Of a DNA stretch of 39,218 nucleotides, positions 16,264 through 25,652 are shown one piece after another. The stretch spans positions 1 to 39,218 of the forward strand of contig CANPVF010000161.1 of assembly GCA_947581645.1 (NCBI GenBank). Direction: 5' to 3'. Position 1 is the first letter of the stretch, and the number at the start of each line of letters is the position of its first letter. The DNA is from Candidatus Caribbeanibacter nitroreducens. GTDB taxonomy: Bacteria > Gemmatimonadota > Gemmatimonadetes > Palauibacterales > Palauibacteraceae. The notes beneath the pieces are model-generated. The model was not told the origin of the DNA and searched no databases. It saw nothing but the letters and a program-made list of their open reading frames with translations. The position numbers and the translations under genes are program-made.

Positions 16264-16318
16264 ATGATACCAGCGCTGATTCACGGGGAGGTACAGCCGG
16301 GGTAACGGCGGGGTAACG
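16264..16318 (-). promoter_or_regulatory. Candidate PhoB box and promoter of the TonB receptor gene
   Basis: Read on the minus strand there are four heptamers spaced exactly 11 bp: CGTTACC (16318-16312), CGTTACC (16307-16301), CTGTACC (16296-16290) and CGTGAAT (16285-16279). Nine bases later TATCAT (16269-16264) is a plausible -10. Heptamer direct repeats with 4-bp spacers, ending about 10 bp before a -10 and replacing the -35, are the known arrangement of PhoB boxes. The same arrangement occurs at 20513-20566. Confidence 0.75.
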
Positions 16319-16424
16319 ATCCGCCGCGACCCGGAGATAGCGGGAGGGAGCGGGGTGGGCCGACCCGGGTCGTGGACAGGTCCGGGTTGGGAGCGCCGCG
16401 GGCGGTTCGCCCGCGAGGGTCAGG

Positions 16425-17867
16425 TCAGGAGGCCGCGCCCCGGAGGCTGGAGACCGCCGTCGACAGGTAGCCGGCGGCGAAGAGCAGCGTGAAGGGGACG
16501 GCTGCCGGGTCACCGGCAGCCAGGTGGCGCGCCGTCGCCACCAGCAGCAGGAGCCCGAGGCCGAGCCGGAGGAGGGTCCGGACGGGCCGCAGGGAGACGC
16601 TGTACTGCCGGAGGAGGCCGGAGCCGATCTTCGGGGTGCGGCGGAACGGTGTGTCCTCTCCCGCGTCGACCGCTCCCCGGGCCACGGCGCCGCTCAGCGG
16701 AACCCCCAGGCCGATCCCCAGCGTCATCGCCTCCGCGACCTTCCGCAGCCCGGCCGCGGGACGCGCGCCCCGGAGCCACGCGGCGACCCCGTAGAAGAGC
16801 AGGAAGGGGAGGACGGCCAGCGACAGGGCCAGGGCGTGAAACCAGTCCGGGAGCCCCTGCACACCGCCCAGGAAGCCGGCGGCCGCAAGGGCCACCCCCA
16901 GTGCAGTGGTCAGCGGGTGGGCCAGGTGGCTGAGCAGGTGGGAGGTGGCCTCCATCTTCACGGCGGGAGACTCGCCGCTCCGCCAGATGGCCGGCAGGAG
17001 CTTTCGGGCCGTCTGCACGCCGCCCTGGGCCCACCGCTCCTGCTGGACCTCCAGCGAGCGCACCGAGGCCGGAAGCTCGCCGGCGACCCGGACATCGTCG
17101 CGGTAGACACCCTTCCAGCCCCGGAGCTGGGCCCGGTAGCTCAGGTCCAGGTCCTCGGTCAGGGTGTCCCCCTCCCAGCCGCCGGCGTCGCGGAGACACT
17201 CGCGCCGCCACATCCCCGCCGTGCCGTTGAAGTTGAAGAAGAGCCCGGACCGGCATCGGGCCTCGTGCTCCACCGCGAAATGGGCGTCGAGCAGAACGGC
17301 CTGGGCCCGGGTGAGCCACCCGCCGTCGTCCTCGTTCAGGTGCGACCACGCGCCCTGGACCAGGCCCACCTCCGGGTCGTCGAAGGCGGGAAGCAGACGT
17401 CGGATCAGCTCCGGCTCCGGGACGAAGTCGGCGTCCAGGATCAGGAAGAAGTCGCCGGAAGCGCGCTCCACGCCGTGGGCCAGGGCGCCGGCCTTGTATC
17501 CCTCGCGCGATTTCCGCTGCAGGTGCCGGACGTCGACTCCCCGCTCCCGCCACGCGGCGACGCGGCGGGCGGCGAGCTCGGAGGTCCCGTCGTCGGAGTC
17601 GTCCAGGACCTGCACTTCCAGCCGGTCCGACGGGTAGTCGAGCCGGCAGGCGGCGTCGATGGCCCGCTCCACGACGTTCGCCTCGTTGTAGACGGGGAGC
17701 TGCACGGTGACGGGGGGGAGCTCGCCCGTCCAGGTGTCCCTCTCGTGACCGGGATCCCGCCGGAACCGCAGCCACAGCAGGTAGAGGCGGTGGAGTCCGA
17801 AGGGGAACAGGAGCAGCAGGATCAGGACGTAGGCCCCGGTGGCCGCGAGCTCGACGAATTCGGTCAC
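16425..17867 (-). CDS. Processive family 2 glycosyltransferase (cellulose/mannan-synthase-like)
   Basis: This 480-aa inner-membrane synthase has a membrane helix at its start (AATGAYVLILLLLFPFGL), a GT-A catalytic domain and several C-terminal helices. Motifs in order are VQLPVYNEANVVERAI, the nucleotide-site LDDSDDGT, the metal-site DADF, TEDLDL (catalytic base) and QQERWAQG, the Q-x-x-R-W signature of processive beta-glycan synthases. It resembles CslA/glucomannan-type enzymes more than BcsA, and no PilZ domain is present. GTG 17867 is chosen because the first helix follows at once. GTG 17939 would add an Arg/Ala-rich, unconserved-looking stretch. It is divergent from phoB, with 114 bp between the starts, and may make a phosphate-free surface glycan; that role is inference. 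Confidence 0.85.
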   Translation of the reverse strand: MTEFVELAATGAYVLILLLLFPFGLHRLYLLWLRFRRDPGHERDTWTGELPPVTVQLPVYNEANVVERAIDAACRLDYPSDRLEVQVLDDSDDGTSELAARRVAAWRERGVDVRHLQRKSREGYKAGALAHGVERASGDFFLILDADFVPEPELIRRLLPAFDDPEVGLVQGAWSHLNEDDGGWLTRAQAVLLDAHFAVEHEARCRSGLFFNFNGTAGMWRRECLRDAGGWEGDTLTEDLDLSYRAQLRGWKGVYRDDVRVAGELPASVRSLEVQQERWAQGGVQTARKLLPAIWRSGESPAVKMEATSHLLSHLAHPLTTALGVALAAAGFLGGVQGLPDWFHALALSLAVLPFLLFYGVAAWLRGARPAAGLRKVAEAMTLGIGLGVPLSGAVARGAVDAGEDTPFRRTPKIGSGLLRQYSVSLRPVRTLLRLGLGLLLLVATARHLAAGDPAAVPFTLLFAAGYLSTAVSSLRGAAS

Positions 17868-17981
17868 GTCTTCGATTCCGCGGGCGCGGCTCGGTGCAGC
17901 GCGGTTGCGCGCCGCAGTTTCGCCTCGCCAGTTATCCACGACGGGCGACCGTGCACGGACCCCGAGCCCACGTCAGGAGCC

Positions 17982-18677
17982 ATGGCCGACGAACACATCC
18001 TCGTCGTCGACGACGAACCGGACATCCTCAGCCTCCTCGTGTATCAGCTGAGCCAGGAGGGCTTCAAGGTCAGCACGGCCGTCAACGGCCGCTCGGCGAT
18101 CTCCACGGCCAGGGACGAGCACCCCGACTGCATCGTCCTCGATCTCATGCTGCCGGGCATCGACGGGTACGAGGTCCTCAAGACCCTGCGCCGGGACGAA
18201 GGTACCGAGGACATCCCCATCCTTCTACTCACGGCGCGCCAGGAGGAGGAGGAGCGGGTCAGGGGCTTCGAGTACGGCGCCGACGACTACGTGACGAAGC
18301 CGTTCAGCAACCGCGAGCTCGTGCTCCGGGTGAAGGCGCTCCTCCGGCGCGCGAAGTCCGGGCCCGTCTCGGCCGGCCGCGGCCTGTCGGTGGGCCCCGT
18401 GCGTGTCGATCGCGAGGCCCATCGGGCCTTCGTCCACGACGAGGAAATGGACCTCACGCCGCTGGAGTTCCGCCTGCTGGAGACGCTCGTGGAACGCAGG
18501 GGGCGGGTGCAGTCCCGCCGCCAGCTCCTGCAGGCCGTATGGGAGACCACCGCCGACATCGAGACGCGGACGGTGGACATGCACGTGGCACGGCTCCGCA
18601 CCAAGCTCGGGGACGCCGGCGGCCTGATCGAGACCGTGCGCGGAGTCGGCTACCGCTTCCAGGCGGTGGACCGCTGA
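17982..18677 (+). CDS. phoB: PhoB-type response regulator
   Basis: This 231-aa OmpR/PhoB-family transcription factor has a receiver domain at 1-120 with acidic pocket Asp10/Asp11, phospho-acceptor Asp54 in LDLMLPG, Thr85 and Lys106 in TKPF. The C-terminal winged helix contains LTPLEFRLLETLVERRGRVQ and ends with VRGVGYRF. ATG 17982 follows CAGGAGCC. When phosphorylated by PhoR it is expected to bind 11-bp direct repeats, such as those at 16264-16318 and 20513-20566. No such repeat is visible before phoB itself, so autoregulation is not evident. phoR follows after 64 bp, and the pst operon follows phoR, which fixes its identity as PhoB among similar regulators. Confidence 0.93.
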   Translation: MADEHILVVDDEPDILSLLVYQLSQEGFKVSTAVNGRSAISTARDEHPDCIVLDLMLPGIDGYEVLKTLRRDEGTEDIPILLLTARQEEEERVRGFEYGADDYVTKPFSNRELVLRVKALLRRAKSGPVSAGRGLSVGPVRVDREAHRAFVHDEEMDLTPLEFRLLETLVERRGRVQSRRQLLQAVWETTADIETRTVDMHVARLRTKLGDAGGLIETVRGVGYRFQAVDR

Positions 18678-18741
18678 CCGTGCGCCGTCTCACCCGCCGC
18701 TCTGCCCGGAGGAAGCGGACCATCGCTCGGGAGCGAAGGGC

Positions 18742-20454
18742 ATGACTCTCCGGACGCGGGTCCTCGCCACGGTCGCCCTCTCGGTGGCGGTCCTCTCCTC
18801 GGCCCTCCTCTGGTGGGCCTCGGGGCCCTTCGAGTCGCAGATACGGGACCGGTGGACGGACGAGCTGGAGCGCGAGGCCCGCCTGGCGAGCGAGCACGTC
18901 GGCGACGCCGCCTTCTCGGACTCCCTGGCGGACGCCCTCGGGTCGGTCGTCGGCCACCGTATCACGCTCGTGCGGGAGGACGGCCGCATCGCCGGCGACT
19001 CCGAGGTCTCCTCCGACCGCCTCTCCGCCCTGGGCGACTACTCCGACCGGCCCGAGATCCGGGCTGCCCTCGCCGGCCGGGTGGGATCCGACCTCCGCGC
19101 GAGCACCGTCGTCGCCCGGGAACTCCTCTACGTGGCCGTGCCCCACGGACCCGGGGTTCTGAGGGTGGCGATGCCGGCCTCGGAGCTGGACGGACCCGTC
19201 GTTCAGATCCGCCGGGTCACAGTGGTGGCGGCGGCCGGGGTGCTCCTCCTGCTCCTGGCCCTCGCCGGTCCCCTCGAGCGCTTCCTGGCGGCTCCGATCC
19301 GACGGGTACGGCACGCCCTCGAGGAGCTGCGTGAGGGCCGGTTCGGCGCGCGCCTCGGGCCGTCGGGAGACGACGAGGTGGCACGACTCGCCCGTGCCTC
19401 CGACCGTATCGCCGACCGCCTGGAGCGGATGGAGGAGGGCCTCGAGGAGGGGCAGGAGCTGGAGGACGTCTTCCAGCACATGGACGAGGGCGTGGCCGTC
19501 GTGAGCGGCGACGGCCGGGTGACCCGCGCCAACCGTGCCTTCCTGGACGTGCTGGGCCGCGACGACGCCGTGGGCGAGCGCTTCGGCACGATGTTCCGGG
19601 ACCCGGCGCCGCGGCGGCTCCTGGAGCGGGGGCTGGAGGGCGAGGCCGGGAGCCGGGAGGTCGAGCTCGGGGAGAGCCACGTCCTGCTCTCGGTGCATCC
19701 CCACGGCGACGGGGCCGTGGTCACGTCCCGGGACCTGACCCGGCTCCGCCGGCTCGAGGGGGTCCGCCGTGATTTCGTGGCCAACGTCTCCCACGAGCTG
19801 AAGACCCCGCTCACCAGCGTCCTGGGCTTCGCCGAAGCCCTGGCGGACTCCGAGATGTCGCCGGAGCGGGCCCGTGACTTCGGCCAGCGGATCCTGAAGA
19901 ACGGCGTCCGTATGCGGCGGATGATCGACGAGCTCATGGACCTGTCGCGCGTGGAATCCGGGGCCTGGGAGCCGGAGCCGGTGGAGGTCTCCCTGGCCGA
20001 CGCCACGCGCAGGGCCTGGCAGGCGGTGGCCGGGGGACGCGACGAGGATCTCGAGCTGGACGTCGACCTCGACGAGGACACGGCGGTCCGGGCGGATCGG
20101 GGCGGCCTGCGGTCCATCCTCCGGAACCTGCTGGACAACGCCGCCCGCTACAGTCCGGCCGGAGAACGGGTCACCGTCTCGGCCGCGCCGGTCGACGGCA
20201 TGATCCGCGTCGAGGTCCGGGACCGGGGCCCCGGGATCCCCACGGCCCACCGCGACCGGATCTTCGAGCGATTCTACCGCGTCGACGCGGGACGCTCCCG
20301 CGAGGAGGGCGGCACGGGGCTCGGCCTGGCCATCGTGAAGCACCTCGTCGAGGCCCACGGCGGCGAGGTCGGGGTCGAGAGCCGGGTGGGACGGGGTTCC
20401 ACGTTCTGGTTCACCGTGCCGGCGACATCGGGTCGCGGCACCCCGGCGAGGTAG
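18742..20454 (+). CDS. phoR: Phosphate sensor histidine kinase PhoR
   Basis: This is a 570-aa inner-membrane kinase. The order is TM1 (about 6-26), a periplasmic sensor region of about 130 residues, TM2 (about 159-176), HAMP (about 177-230), PAS (about 240-335), HisKA with His351 in [13 protein letters not shown], and HATPase with N-box [22 protein letters not shown] and [19 protein letters not shown]. The long periplasmic domain makes it the extended PhoR type rather than the short enterobacterial form. It phosphorylates PhoB when PstSCAB/PhoU signal low phosphate; this is the established logic of the family. ATG 18742 follows GGAGCGAAGGG. No in-frame ATG, GTG or TTG occurs between it and the phoB stop. 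Confidence 0.93.
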   Translation: MTLRTRVLATVALSVAVLSSALLWWASGPFESQIRDRWTDELEREARLASEHVGDAAFSDSLADALGSVVGHRITLVREDGRIAGDSEVSSDRLSALGDYSDRPEIRAALAGRVGSDLRASTVVARELLYVAVPHGPGVLRVAMPASELDGPVVQIRRVTVVAAAGVLLLLLALAGPLERFLAAPIRRVRHALEELREGRFGARLGPSGDDEVARLARASDRIADRLERMEEGLEEGQELEDVFQHMDEGVAVVSGDGRVTRANRAFLDVLGRDDAVGERFGTMFRDPAPRRLLERGLEGEAGSREVELGESHVLLSVHPHGDGAVVTSRDLTRLRRLEGVRRDFVANVSHELKTPLTSVLGFAEALADSEMSPERARDFGQRILKNGVRMRRMIDELMDLSRVESGAWEPEPVEVSLADATRRAWQAVAGGRDEDLELDVDLDEDTAVRADRGGLRSILRNLLDNAARYSPAGERVTVSAAPVDGMIRVEVRDRGPGIPTAHRDRIFERFYRVDAGRSREEGGTGLGLAIVKHLVEAHGGEVGVESRVGRGSTFWFTVPATSGRGTPAR

Positions 20455-20512
20455 CTCCGCCAGCTCGCCGGGCGCGGTGGCTCCTGGCCTCACGACGTAC
20501 GTGGGGCGGCGA

Positions 20513-20566
20513 CGTGACACGATCGTTACATCCTCATAACGTCACCGTCGCATTCCGCTGTAAACT
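20513..20566 (+). promoter_or_regulatory. Candidate PhoB box and promoter of the porin-pst-phoU operon
   Basis: Four heptamers lie at exact 11-bp steps: CGTGACA (20513-20519), CGTTACA (20524-20530), CATAACG (20535-20541) and CGTCGCA (20546-20552). Eight bases later TAAACT (20561-20566) may be the -10. The layout matches the site before the TonB receptor gene. The region is also AT-richer than its surroundings. Transcription would start about 60 nt before the porin ATG. Confidence 0.75.
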
Positions 20567-20630
20567 TCCATTCTCCGGAGACGCTGTCCGGCGACCTTCT
20601 CCGGGGGCCCTCACAGAGGGAGCGATACCG

Positions 20631-21824
20631 ATGATTGGAGAGCGTTCACTCTCCGGAGGCGACTCTGCGCGCTTCCGGCCGATTCACGTGGCTGCCGTGG
20701 CGCTGATCGGACTGCTGGCGGTGCCGTCGACTGCACCGGCGCAGGAGGGTGTTCCGATCGTGTCCAGCGCCGAGGAGATCGACCTGTCGGGACGGTTCCA
20801 GCTGCAGGCGGTCACGAGCAGCTGCGCCGGGGATCCGCCGGACGCGGAGTCGCCCTGCGCCTCGGTGGCGCCGGGGGTCGACTGGTTCGCCCGCCGGGCC
20901 CGGCTCTCGGCCACGGTCACGGTGAACGACTTCATCTCGGGCAAGATCGAGCCGGACTACGGATCGGTGAGCGGCGTCACGCTCCGCGACGCCTACGGCA
21001 TGCTCACCTTCAGCGAGTCGGCCAGGCTGCAGGTCGGTCAGTTCAAGAAGCCGTTCGACGGCTTCCACCTGACCAGCTCGACGCAGATCCTGACCATCGA
21101 GCGGGACCTGGACGTCCCGGGCGTACCGGGCCCCCGGGCCCTGTCGATGGCGGAGCTCACGACGCGGAACATGCTGTCCAGCTACGACCTGGGCGTCATG
21201 CTCTCCGGCCGGATCGGCGAGAACGTGCGGTACTGGGCCGGGACGTTCGACGGACGCCCCCCGGCGGCCAACGGCGACGTGAACACGGACAAGCAGTTCG
21301 TCGGGCGGCTCCAGTACAGCCTCGAGGCGGGGGAGCTGCCGCTGAAGCTGGCCGTGGCCGGGGCGCTGACGGACCTGCCCTACACCGGCGCGGAGGGACG
21401 CCTGGCCGGACAGTACTACGGAAACGGCGAGCTGTGGGCGGAGCTGGGCGACTTCGAGGGCGGCCCCCACGTGCAGGCCGGATGGGTGTTCGGCGAGAAC
21501 ACCCTGGAGTCGCCGGTCGGCGGTACGCCCACTCCGCCGGACGCGGAGCTGGCCACCATGCACAGCTTCCAGGTGATCGGCAGCTACAGGAGCGACGTGG
21601 AGGACGTGCCGCACGTGGAGGCGGTGGAGCCCCTGCTCCGGATCGCCGTCACCGAGCCGAACACGGACCTCGACAACAACGCGGTTTACGGCTTCACGCC
21701 CGGCGTGCAGGTGTTCTTCGCCGGGCGGAACAAGGTGTCGCTCAACTGGGATTTCGTGAGCTTCGCCGACGACGGGACGTCGTCCGCGAACTCCTTCAAG
21801 ATGCAGTATCAGTTTCACTTCTGA
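20631..21824 (+). CDS. OprO/OprP-like phosphate-selective porin
   Basis: This is a 397-aa outer-membrane beta-barrel. The signal peptide ends PSTAPAQ. The mature part starts with a strand-rich region (EEIDLSGRFQLQAVTS), then ARRARLSATVTVNDFISGKI and YGMLTFSESARLQVGQFKKP, the porin O/P signature with basic residues that could line the channel. It ends in FKMQYQFHF, with the terminal Phe needed for barrel assembly. ATG 20631 has GAGGGAG upstream. The in-frame GTG at 20514 is rejected because it would put the PhoB box inside the gene. As the first gene before pstS (43-bp gap) it would let phosphate cross the outer membrane for PstS. Confidence 0.9.
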   Translation: MIGERSLSGGDSARFRPIHVAAVALIGLLAVPSTAPAQEGVPIVSSAEEIDLSGRFQLQAVTSSCAGDPPDAESPCASVAPGVDWFARRARLSATVTVNDFISGKIEPDYGSVSGVTLRDAYGMLTFSESARLQVGQFKKPFDGFHLTSSTQILTIERDLDVPGVPGPRALSMAELTTRNMLSSYDLGVMLSGRIGENVRYWAGTFDGRPPAANGDVNTDKQFVGRLQYSLEAGELPLKLAVAGALTDLPYTGAEGRLAGQYYGNGELWAELGDFEGGPHVQAGWVFGENTLESPVGGTPTPPDAELATMHSFQVIGSYRSDVEDVPHVEAVEPLLRIAVTEPNTDLDNNAVYGFTPGVQVFFAGRNKVSLNWDFVSFADDGTSSANSFKMQYQFHF

Positions 21825-21867
21825 ATCTGAACGCGACGGACGCACAACGAACCAGCGAGGATAGATC

Positions 21868-22818
21868 ATGAACTGGAAGTCTGCGACGGCGACCATCGCC
21901 GCCGGGGCGGCGATCGCTCTCACGGCCTGCGGAGGCGGAGACGGCGGACCCGAGGGCAACGTGGCCATCGACGGGTCGAGCACCGTCTATCCGATCACCG
22001 AGGCCGTCCTGGAGGAGTTCTCGGCCGCCAACCGGAACATCCGGGTGACGGCCGGCGCCAAGGGCACGGGCGGAGGGTTCGCCCGGTTCTGCCGGGGCGA
22101 GACCGACATCAACGACGCCTCGCGCCCCATCACCGAGGGCGAGCAGGAGCTCTGCGAGGAGAACGGAGTCGACTACGTGGAGATCCCGGTCGCCTACGAC
22201 GGCGTGACCGTCGCGGTCAATTCGGAGAACGACTGGGCGCAGTGCATCACGGTCGAGGAGCTGCGGCGGATCTGGCAGCCCGAGAGCACCATCCAGCAGT
22301 GGAGCCAGGTCCGGGACGAGTGGCCCGAGCGCGAGCTCGTGCTCTACGGGCCGGACACGGACTCCGGAACGTTCGACTACTTCACGGAGACCGTGGTCGG
22401 CGAGGAGGCCGCCAGTCGCTCCGACTACACGGCCAGCGCCGACGACAACGTGCTGGTCCGCGGGGTCCGCGGGGACGTGGGCTCGCTGGGCTACTTCGGA
22501 TTCGCCTACTACATCGAGAATCAGGACGAGCTCAGGGCCCTGGCGGTGGACGGCGGCTCGGGCTGCGTCGAGCCGACCCGGGAGACCATCGAGAGCGGGA
22601 AGTACGCGCCCATGGCCCGCCCGCTCTTCATCTACGTCAAGCAGTCGGCACTCCAGCGCCCGGCCGTGGAGCAGTTCGTCCGCTACTACCTGGACAACGC
22701 ACCGACCCTCGTGCCCGACGTGGGCTACGTCCCCCTCTCCGAGGAGCGGTACCGGAAGATCATGCAGGAGCACCTGGGCTCTGCCGGCGCCGGCCAGGAG
22801 AGCGCCGGCGCGAGCTGA
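21868..22818 (+). CDS. pstS: Phosphate ABC transporter substrate-binding lipoprotein PstS
   Basis: This 316-aa protein captures phosphate in the periplasm. The lipoprotein signal ends LTAC with Cys21. Phosphate-binding segments are visible: IDGSSTVYPITEAV, AGAKGTGGGFARFCRGETDI with NDASRPI, and GPDTDSGTFDYFTE. Cysteines at CRGE and CEENG may form a disulfide, as in the SphX/PstS type found in cyanobacteria and others. The ATG follows CGAGGATAGATC. It is the second gene of the porin-pstSCAB-phoU operon. Confidence 0.95.
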   Translation: MNWKSATATIAAGAAIALTACGGGDGGPEGNVAIDGSSTVYPITEAVLEEFSAANRNIRVTAGAKGTGGGFARFCRGETDINDASRPITEGEQELCEENGVDYVEIPVAYDGVTVAVNSENDWAQCITVEELRRIWQPESTIQQWSQVRDEWPERELVLYGPDTDSGTFDYFTETVVGEEAASRSDYTASADDNVLVRGVRGDVGSLGYFGFAYYIENQDELRALAVDGGSGCVEPTRETIESGKYAPMARPLFIYVKQSALQRPAVEQFVRYYLDNAPTLVPDVGYVPLSEERYRKIMQEHLGSAGAGQESAGAS

Positions 22819-22875
22819 ACGGTGCCCGGCACGACCTTCCCGACGTGTCGCTGACGTGACGCGCCCGGCGACGAG

Positions 22876-23808
22876 ATGAGCGGGCCCGGCCGCCAGGGAC
22901 GGGAGGGGGTCCTGCAGCTGGACCGTCCCTCCACCCGCGTGTGGAGGGAGCGGGTGGTGGAGGGCCTCCTCTTCCTCTGCGGGGTGATCTCGATTCTCAC
23001 GACCGTGGGAATCGTGGTCGTCCTGGTGGGCGAGTCCGTGGCCTTCTTCCGGGAGGTCCCGGCCCTGGAGTTCCTCACGGGCACCGAATGGGAGCCCCTG
23101 ATCGGCAACAGCTACGGCGTGCTCCCGCTGGTGAACGGGACCATGATGATCGCGGTACTGTCGTCGGTCGTTGCCCTCCCCGTGGGGCTCGCCACCGCGA
23201 TCTATCTGTCGGAATACGCCTCGGACCGCGTCCGGGACGTGGTCAAGCCGGCGCTGGAAGTGCTGGCCGGGATCCCGACCGTGGTCTACGGCTATTTCGC
23301 GCTCACCTTCATCACGCCGCTCCTCCGTGACGTCTTTCCGGGGATCGGCGTCTTCAACGCGGTCAGCGCCTCCATCGTCGTCGGGATCATGATCGTACCG
23401 ATGGTGTCGTCGCTGTCGGAGGATGCCATCAGCGCCGTTCCGCGATCGCTGCGGCAGGCGGCCTACGGGGTGGGCGCCACCAAGTTCGAGGTCTCCACCC
23501 GGGTCGTCGTTCCCGCGGCGTTCTCGGGCGTCGTCTCCAGCTTCATCCTGGCCGTCTCCCGGGCCATCGGCGAGACCGTGGCCGTCTATCTGGCGGCCGG
23601 CGTGACGGCCCGGGTCACCGCCGACCCGACGCAGAGCATCCAGACCATCACCTCCTACATCGTGCAGGCGAGCCTCGGAGACGCCTCCCACGGGACGACG
23701 GCCTACCAATCGATCTTCGCCGTGGGCCTCCTGCTCTTCGTCATCACCCTGGGGATCAACCTGCTGAGCGACGTGGTGCGGCAGCGCTTCCGCGAGGTGT
23801 ACGAGTGA
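22876..23808 (+). CDS. pstC: Phosphate ABC transporter permease PstC
   Basis: This is a 310-aa inner-membrane permease with six predicted helices after a cytoplasmic N-terminus of about 30 residues. The family marks are [17 protein letters not shown] and the ATPase-coupling loop [20 protein letters not shown], followed by [15 protein letters not shown]. Together with PstA it forms the channel powered by PstB. Its stop overlaps the GTG start of pstA (GTGA), so the two permeases are made in equal amounts by coupled translation. The gap from pstS is 57 bp. Confidence 0.95.
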   Translation: MSGPGRQGREGVLQLDRPSTRVWRERVVEGLLFLCGVISILTTVGIVVVLVGESVAFFREVPALEFLTGTEWEPLIGNSYGVLPLVNGTMMIAVLSSVVALPVGLATAIYLSEYASDRVRDVVKPALEVLAGIPTVVYGYFALTFITPLLRDVFPGIGVFNAVSASIVVGIMIVPMVSSLSEDAISAVPRSLRQAAYGVGATKFEVSTRVVVPAAFSGVVSSFILAVSRAIGETVAVYLAAGVTARVTADPTQSIQTITSYIVQASLGDASHGTTAYQSIFAVGLLLFVITLGINLLSDVVRQRFREVYE

Positions 23809-24734
23809 GCTCGACGGCCGTGGCCGGGGAGACCGGTGCGATGGGATCCGGCGGAGGCGGACTGGAGGCGCAGGAGGACTTCGAGCCCCGTCGTGAGGCC
23901 CGCAGGCGGCTGGGAACGGCTTTCAAGTGGCTGTGCTTCTCCGCCGTGGTCTTCGGCATCGTCGCGCTCGTGGTGCTCCTGGCCGACGTCTTCATCGACG
24001 GCTACCGCTGGGTGGACTGGAGCTTCCTGACCAGCTACCCCTCCCGGTTCCCGGAGCAGGCCGGCATCCGTGCGGCCCTGCTCGGCACCCTGTGGATGAT
24101 GGGGCTGGTGGCGCTGATCTCCTTCCCGCTGGGGGTCGGGGCGGCCATCTACCTGGAGGAGTACGCCCCGAGCAACTGGTTCACCCGGACCCTCCAGATG
24201 AACATCTCGAACCTGGCCGCCGTCCCGTCGGTGGTCTACGGGATCCTGGGGCTGGCGGTCTTCGTCCGCTTCATGGCGCTGGGGCAGAGCGTCCTGGCCG
24301 GAGCGCTGACCCTCTCGCTGCTGATCCTGCCGGTGACGATCATCGCCGCCCAGGAGGCGATCAGGGCGGTGCCCGGCTCGCTGCGGCAGGCCTCCTACGG
24401 CATCGGGGCCACCAAGTGGCAGACCATCCGCCATCAGGTCCTCCCGGTGGCCCTGCCCGGCATTCTCACGGGAACGATCCTCTCCCTCTCCCGGGCCATC
24501 GGCGAGACGGCCCCCGTCCTCCTGGTCGGGGCCGTCACGTTCATCGCCTTCGACCCGGAGGGCCCCCTGGACCAGTTCACGGTGCTGCCGATTCAGATCT
24601 TCAACTGGGCCGCACGTCCCGAGGAGCAGTTTCACGCAGTGGCGGCCGGCGCTATTCTGGTCCTGCTGGTGATCCTCCTCGCCATGAACGCGACGGCCAT
24701 CTATCTCCGCAACAGGTACCGGCAGGAGCTGTAG
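23805..24734 (+). CDS. pstA: Phosphate ABC transporter permease PstA
   Basis: This 309-aa permease is the partner of PstC. A soluble N-terminus of about 35 residues, Gly/Glu-rich, precedes helix 1 ([20 protein letters not shown]). Characteristic segments are [17 protein letters not shown], the coupling loop [20 protein letters not shown] and [17 protein letters not shown]. Translation starts at GTG 23805 in the GTGA overlap with pstC. A later in-frame ATG at 23841 would shorten the tail but loses the coupling. pstB starts 4 nt after the stop. Confidence 0.95.
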   Translation: MSSTAVAGETGAMGSGGGGLEAQEDFEPRREARRRLGTAFKWLCFSAVVFGIVALVVLLADVFIDGYRWVDWSFLTSYPSRFPEQAGIRAALLGTLWMMGLVALISFPLGVGAAIYLEEYAPSNWFTRTLQMNISNLAAVPSVVYGILGLAVFVRFMALGQSVLAGALTLSLLILPVTIIAAQEAIRAVPGSLRQASYGIGATKWQTIRHQVLPVALPGILTGTILSLSRAIGETAPVLLVGAVTFIAFDPEGPLDQFTVLPIQIFNWAARPEEQFHAVAAGAILVLLVILLAMNATAIYLRNRYRQEL

Positions 24735-24738
24735 CGCG

Positions 24739-25620
24739 ATGCCCGAGGAACCGCTCGTCGACATTCAGGCCGATACCGCGGACACGGCCCCGGAGGAGGC
24801 CGGTGGTGCGTCCGGATCGCCCTCGACGTCCGGATCACCGGGAGCGGACACGCCTCCCGTGGCACGGGACCTGGAAGCCGCGCTCGAGACCCGGACGCTG
24901 AGCGTGGACTACGACGGGGATACCGCCGTCAGCGAGATCAGCCTGTCGATCCCCCGGAACCGGATCGTGGCCTTCATCGGCCCCTCCGGGTGCGGCAAGA
25001 GCACCTTCCTCCGCTGTCTGAACCGGATGAACGACCTCATCCCGGCGGCCAACGTCTCCGGGGAGGTGCTCTTCCGCGGCAAGAACCTCTACGACTCCGA
25101 CGTGGATCCCGTGGAGGTGCGCCGACGCATCGGCATGGTGTTCCAGAAGCCGAACCCCTTCCCGAAGTCCATCTACGAGAACGTGGCCTTCGGCCTGCGG
25201 GTGAACGGCTACCAGGGCGACCTCGAGGAGCGGGTGGAGACCTCCCTGCGGGCGGCGGCCCTGTGGGACGAGGTGAAGGACCGGCTGGAGGACAGCGCCC
25301 TGGGGCTGTCCGGCGGCCAGCAGCAGAGGCTGTGCATCGCCCGGGCCCTGGCGGTGGAGCCGGAGATCCTGCTCATGGACGAGCCGGCCAGCGCGCTGGA
25401 CCCCATCGCCACCGGACGCATCGAGGACCTGATCGAGGACCTGAAGCAGGACTACACGATCGTCATCGTCACCCACAACATGCAGCAGGCGGCCCGGGTC
25501 AGCGACCTGACGGCCTTCCTCTACATGGGCGAGCTCGTGGAGTTCGGCGACACCGACCGCCTCTTCACGAATCCCCGGGAGCAGCGGACCGAGCAGTACA
25601 TCACGGGACGCTTCGGATGA
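24739..25620 (+). CDS. pstB: Phosphate ABC transporter ATPase PstB, with N-terminal extension
   Basis: This 293-aa ATPase drives phosphate import. Walker A is GPSGCGKST (81-89), the Q-loop is in [11 protein letters not shown] (132-142), the signature is LSGGQQQR (190-197), Walker B is LLMDEP with Glu215, and the switch His is in VTHNMQQA. PstB is usually about 250-260 aa; here a Ser/Gly/Pro/Glu-rich tail of about 45 residues precedes the ATPase and looks disordered. The start is supported by the 4-nt gap to pstA. A later start near residue 48 would lack a suitable codon next to a Shine-Dalgarno. Confidence 0.95.
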   Translation: MPEEPLVDIQADTADTAPEEAGGASGSPSTSGSPGADTPPVARDLEAALETRTLSVDYDGDTAVSEISLSIPRNRIVAFIGPSGCGKSTFLRCLNRMNDLIPAANVSGEVLFRGKNLYDSDVDPVEVRRRIGMVFQKPNPFPKSIYENVAFGLRVNGYQGDLEERVETSLRAAALWDEVKDRLEDSALGLSGGQQQRLCIARALAVEPEILLMDEPASALDPIATGRIEDLIEDLKQDYTIVIVTHNMQQAARVSDLTAFLYMGELVEFGDTDRLFTNPREQRTEQYITGRFG

Positions 25621-25652
25621 GGGCGTCCCGGGCCACGGAGGTGTGACGGGCC

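Noticed and set aside
13361-16267. A 968-codon open frame on the plus strand opposite the TonB receptor gene, and similar long antisense frames at 887-2959, 5371-7656 and 30294-32807
   Set aside because: These are mirror frames caused by high GC content; their translations are Arg/Gly/Pro/His/Val-rich and show no family features, while the opposite strand encodes clear proteins.
17932-17940. TTATCCACG, an 8-of-9 match to the DnaA box, between the GT2 synthase gene and phoB
   Set aside because: It is a single site without neighbours on either strand; one such match in 39 kb can be chance.
20514-20630. Longer porin reading frame starting at GTG 20514
   Set aside because: It would run through the Pho box and -10, has no signal-peptide character, and ATG 20631 has a good Shine-Dalgarno and signal sequence.
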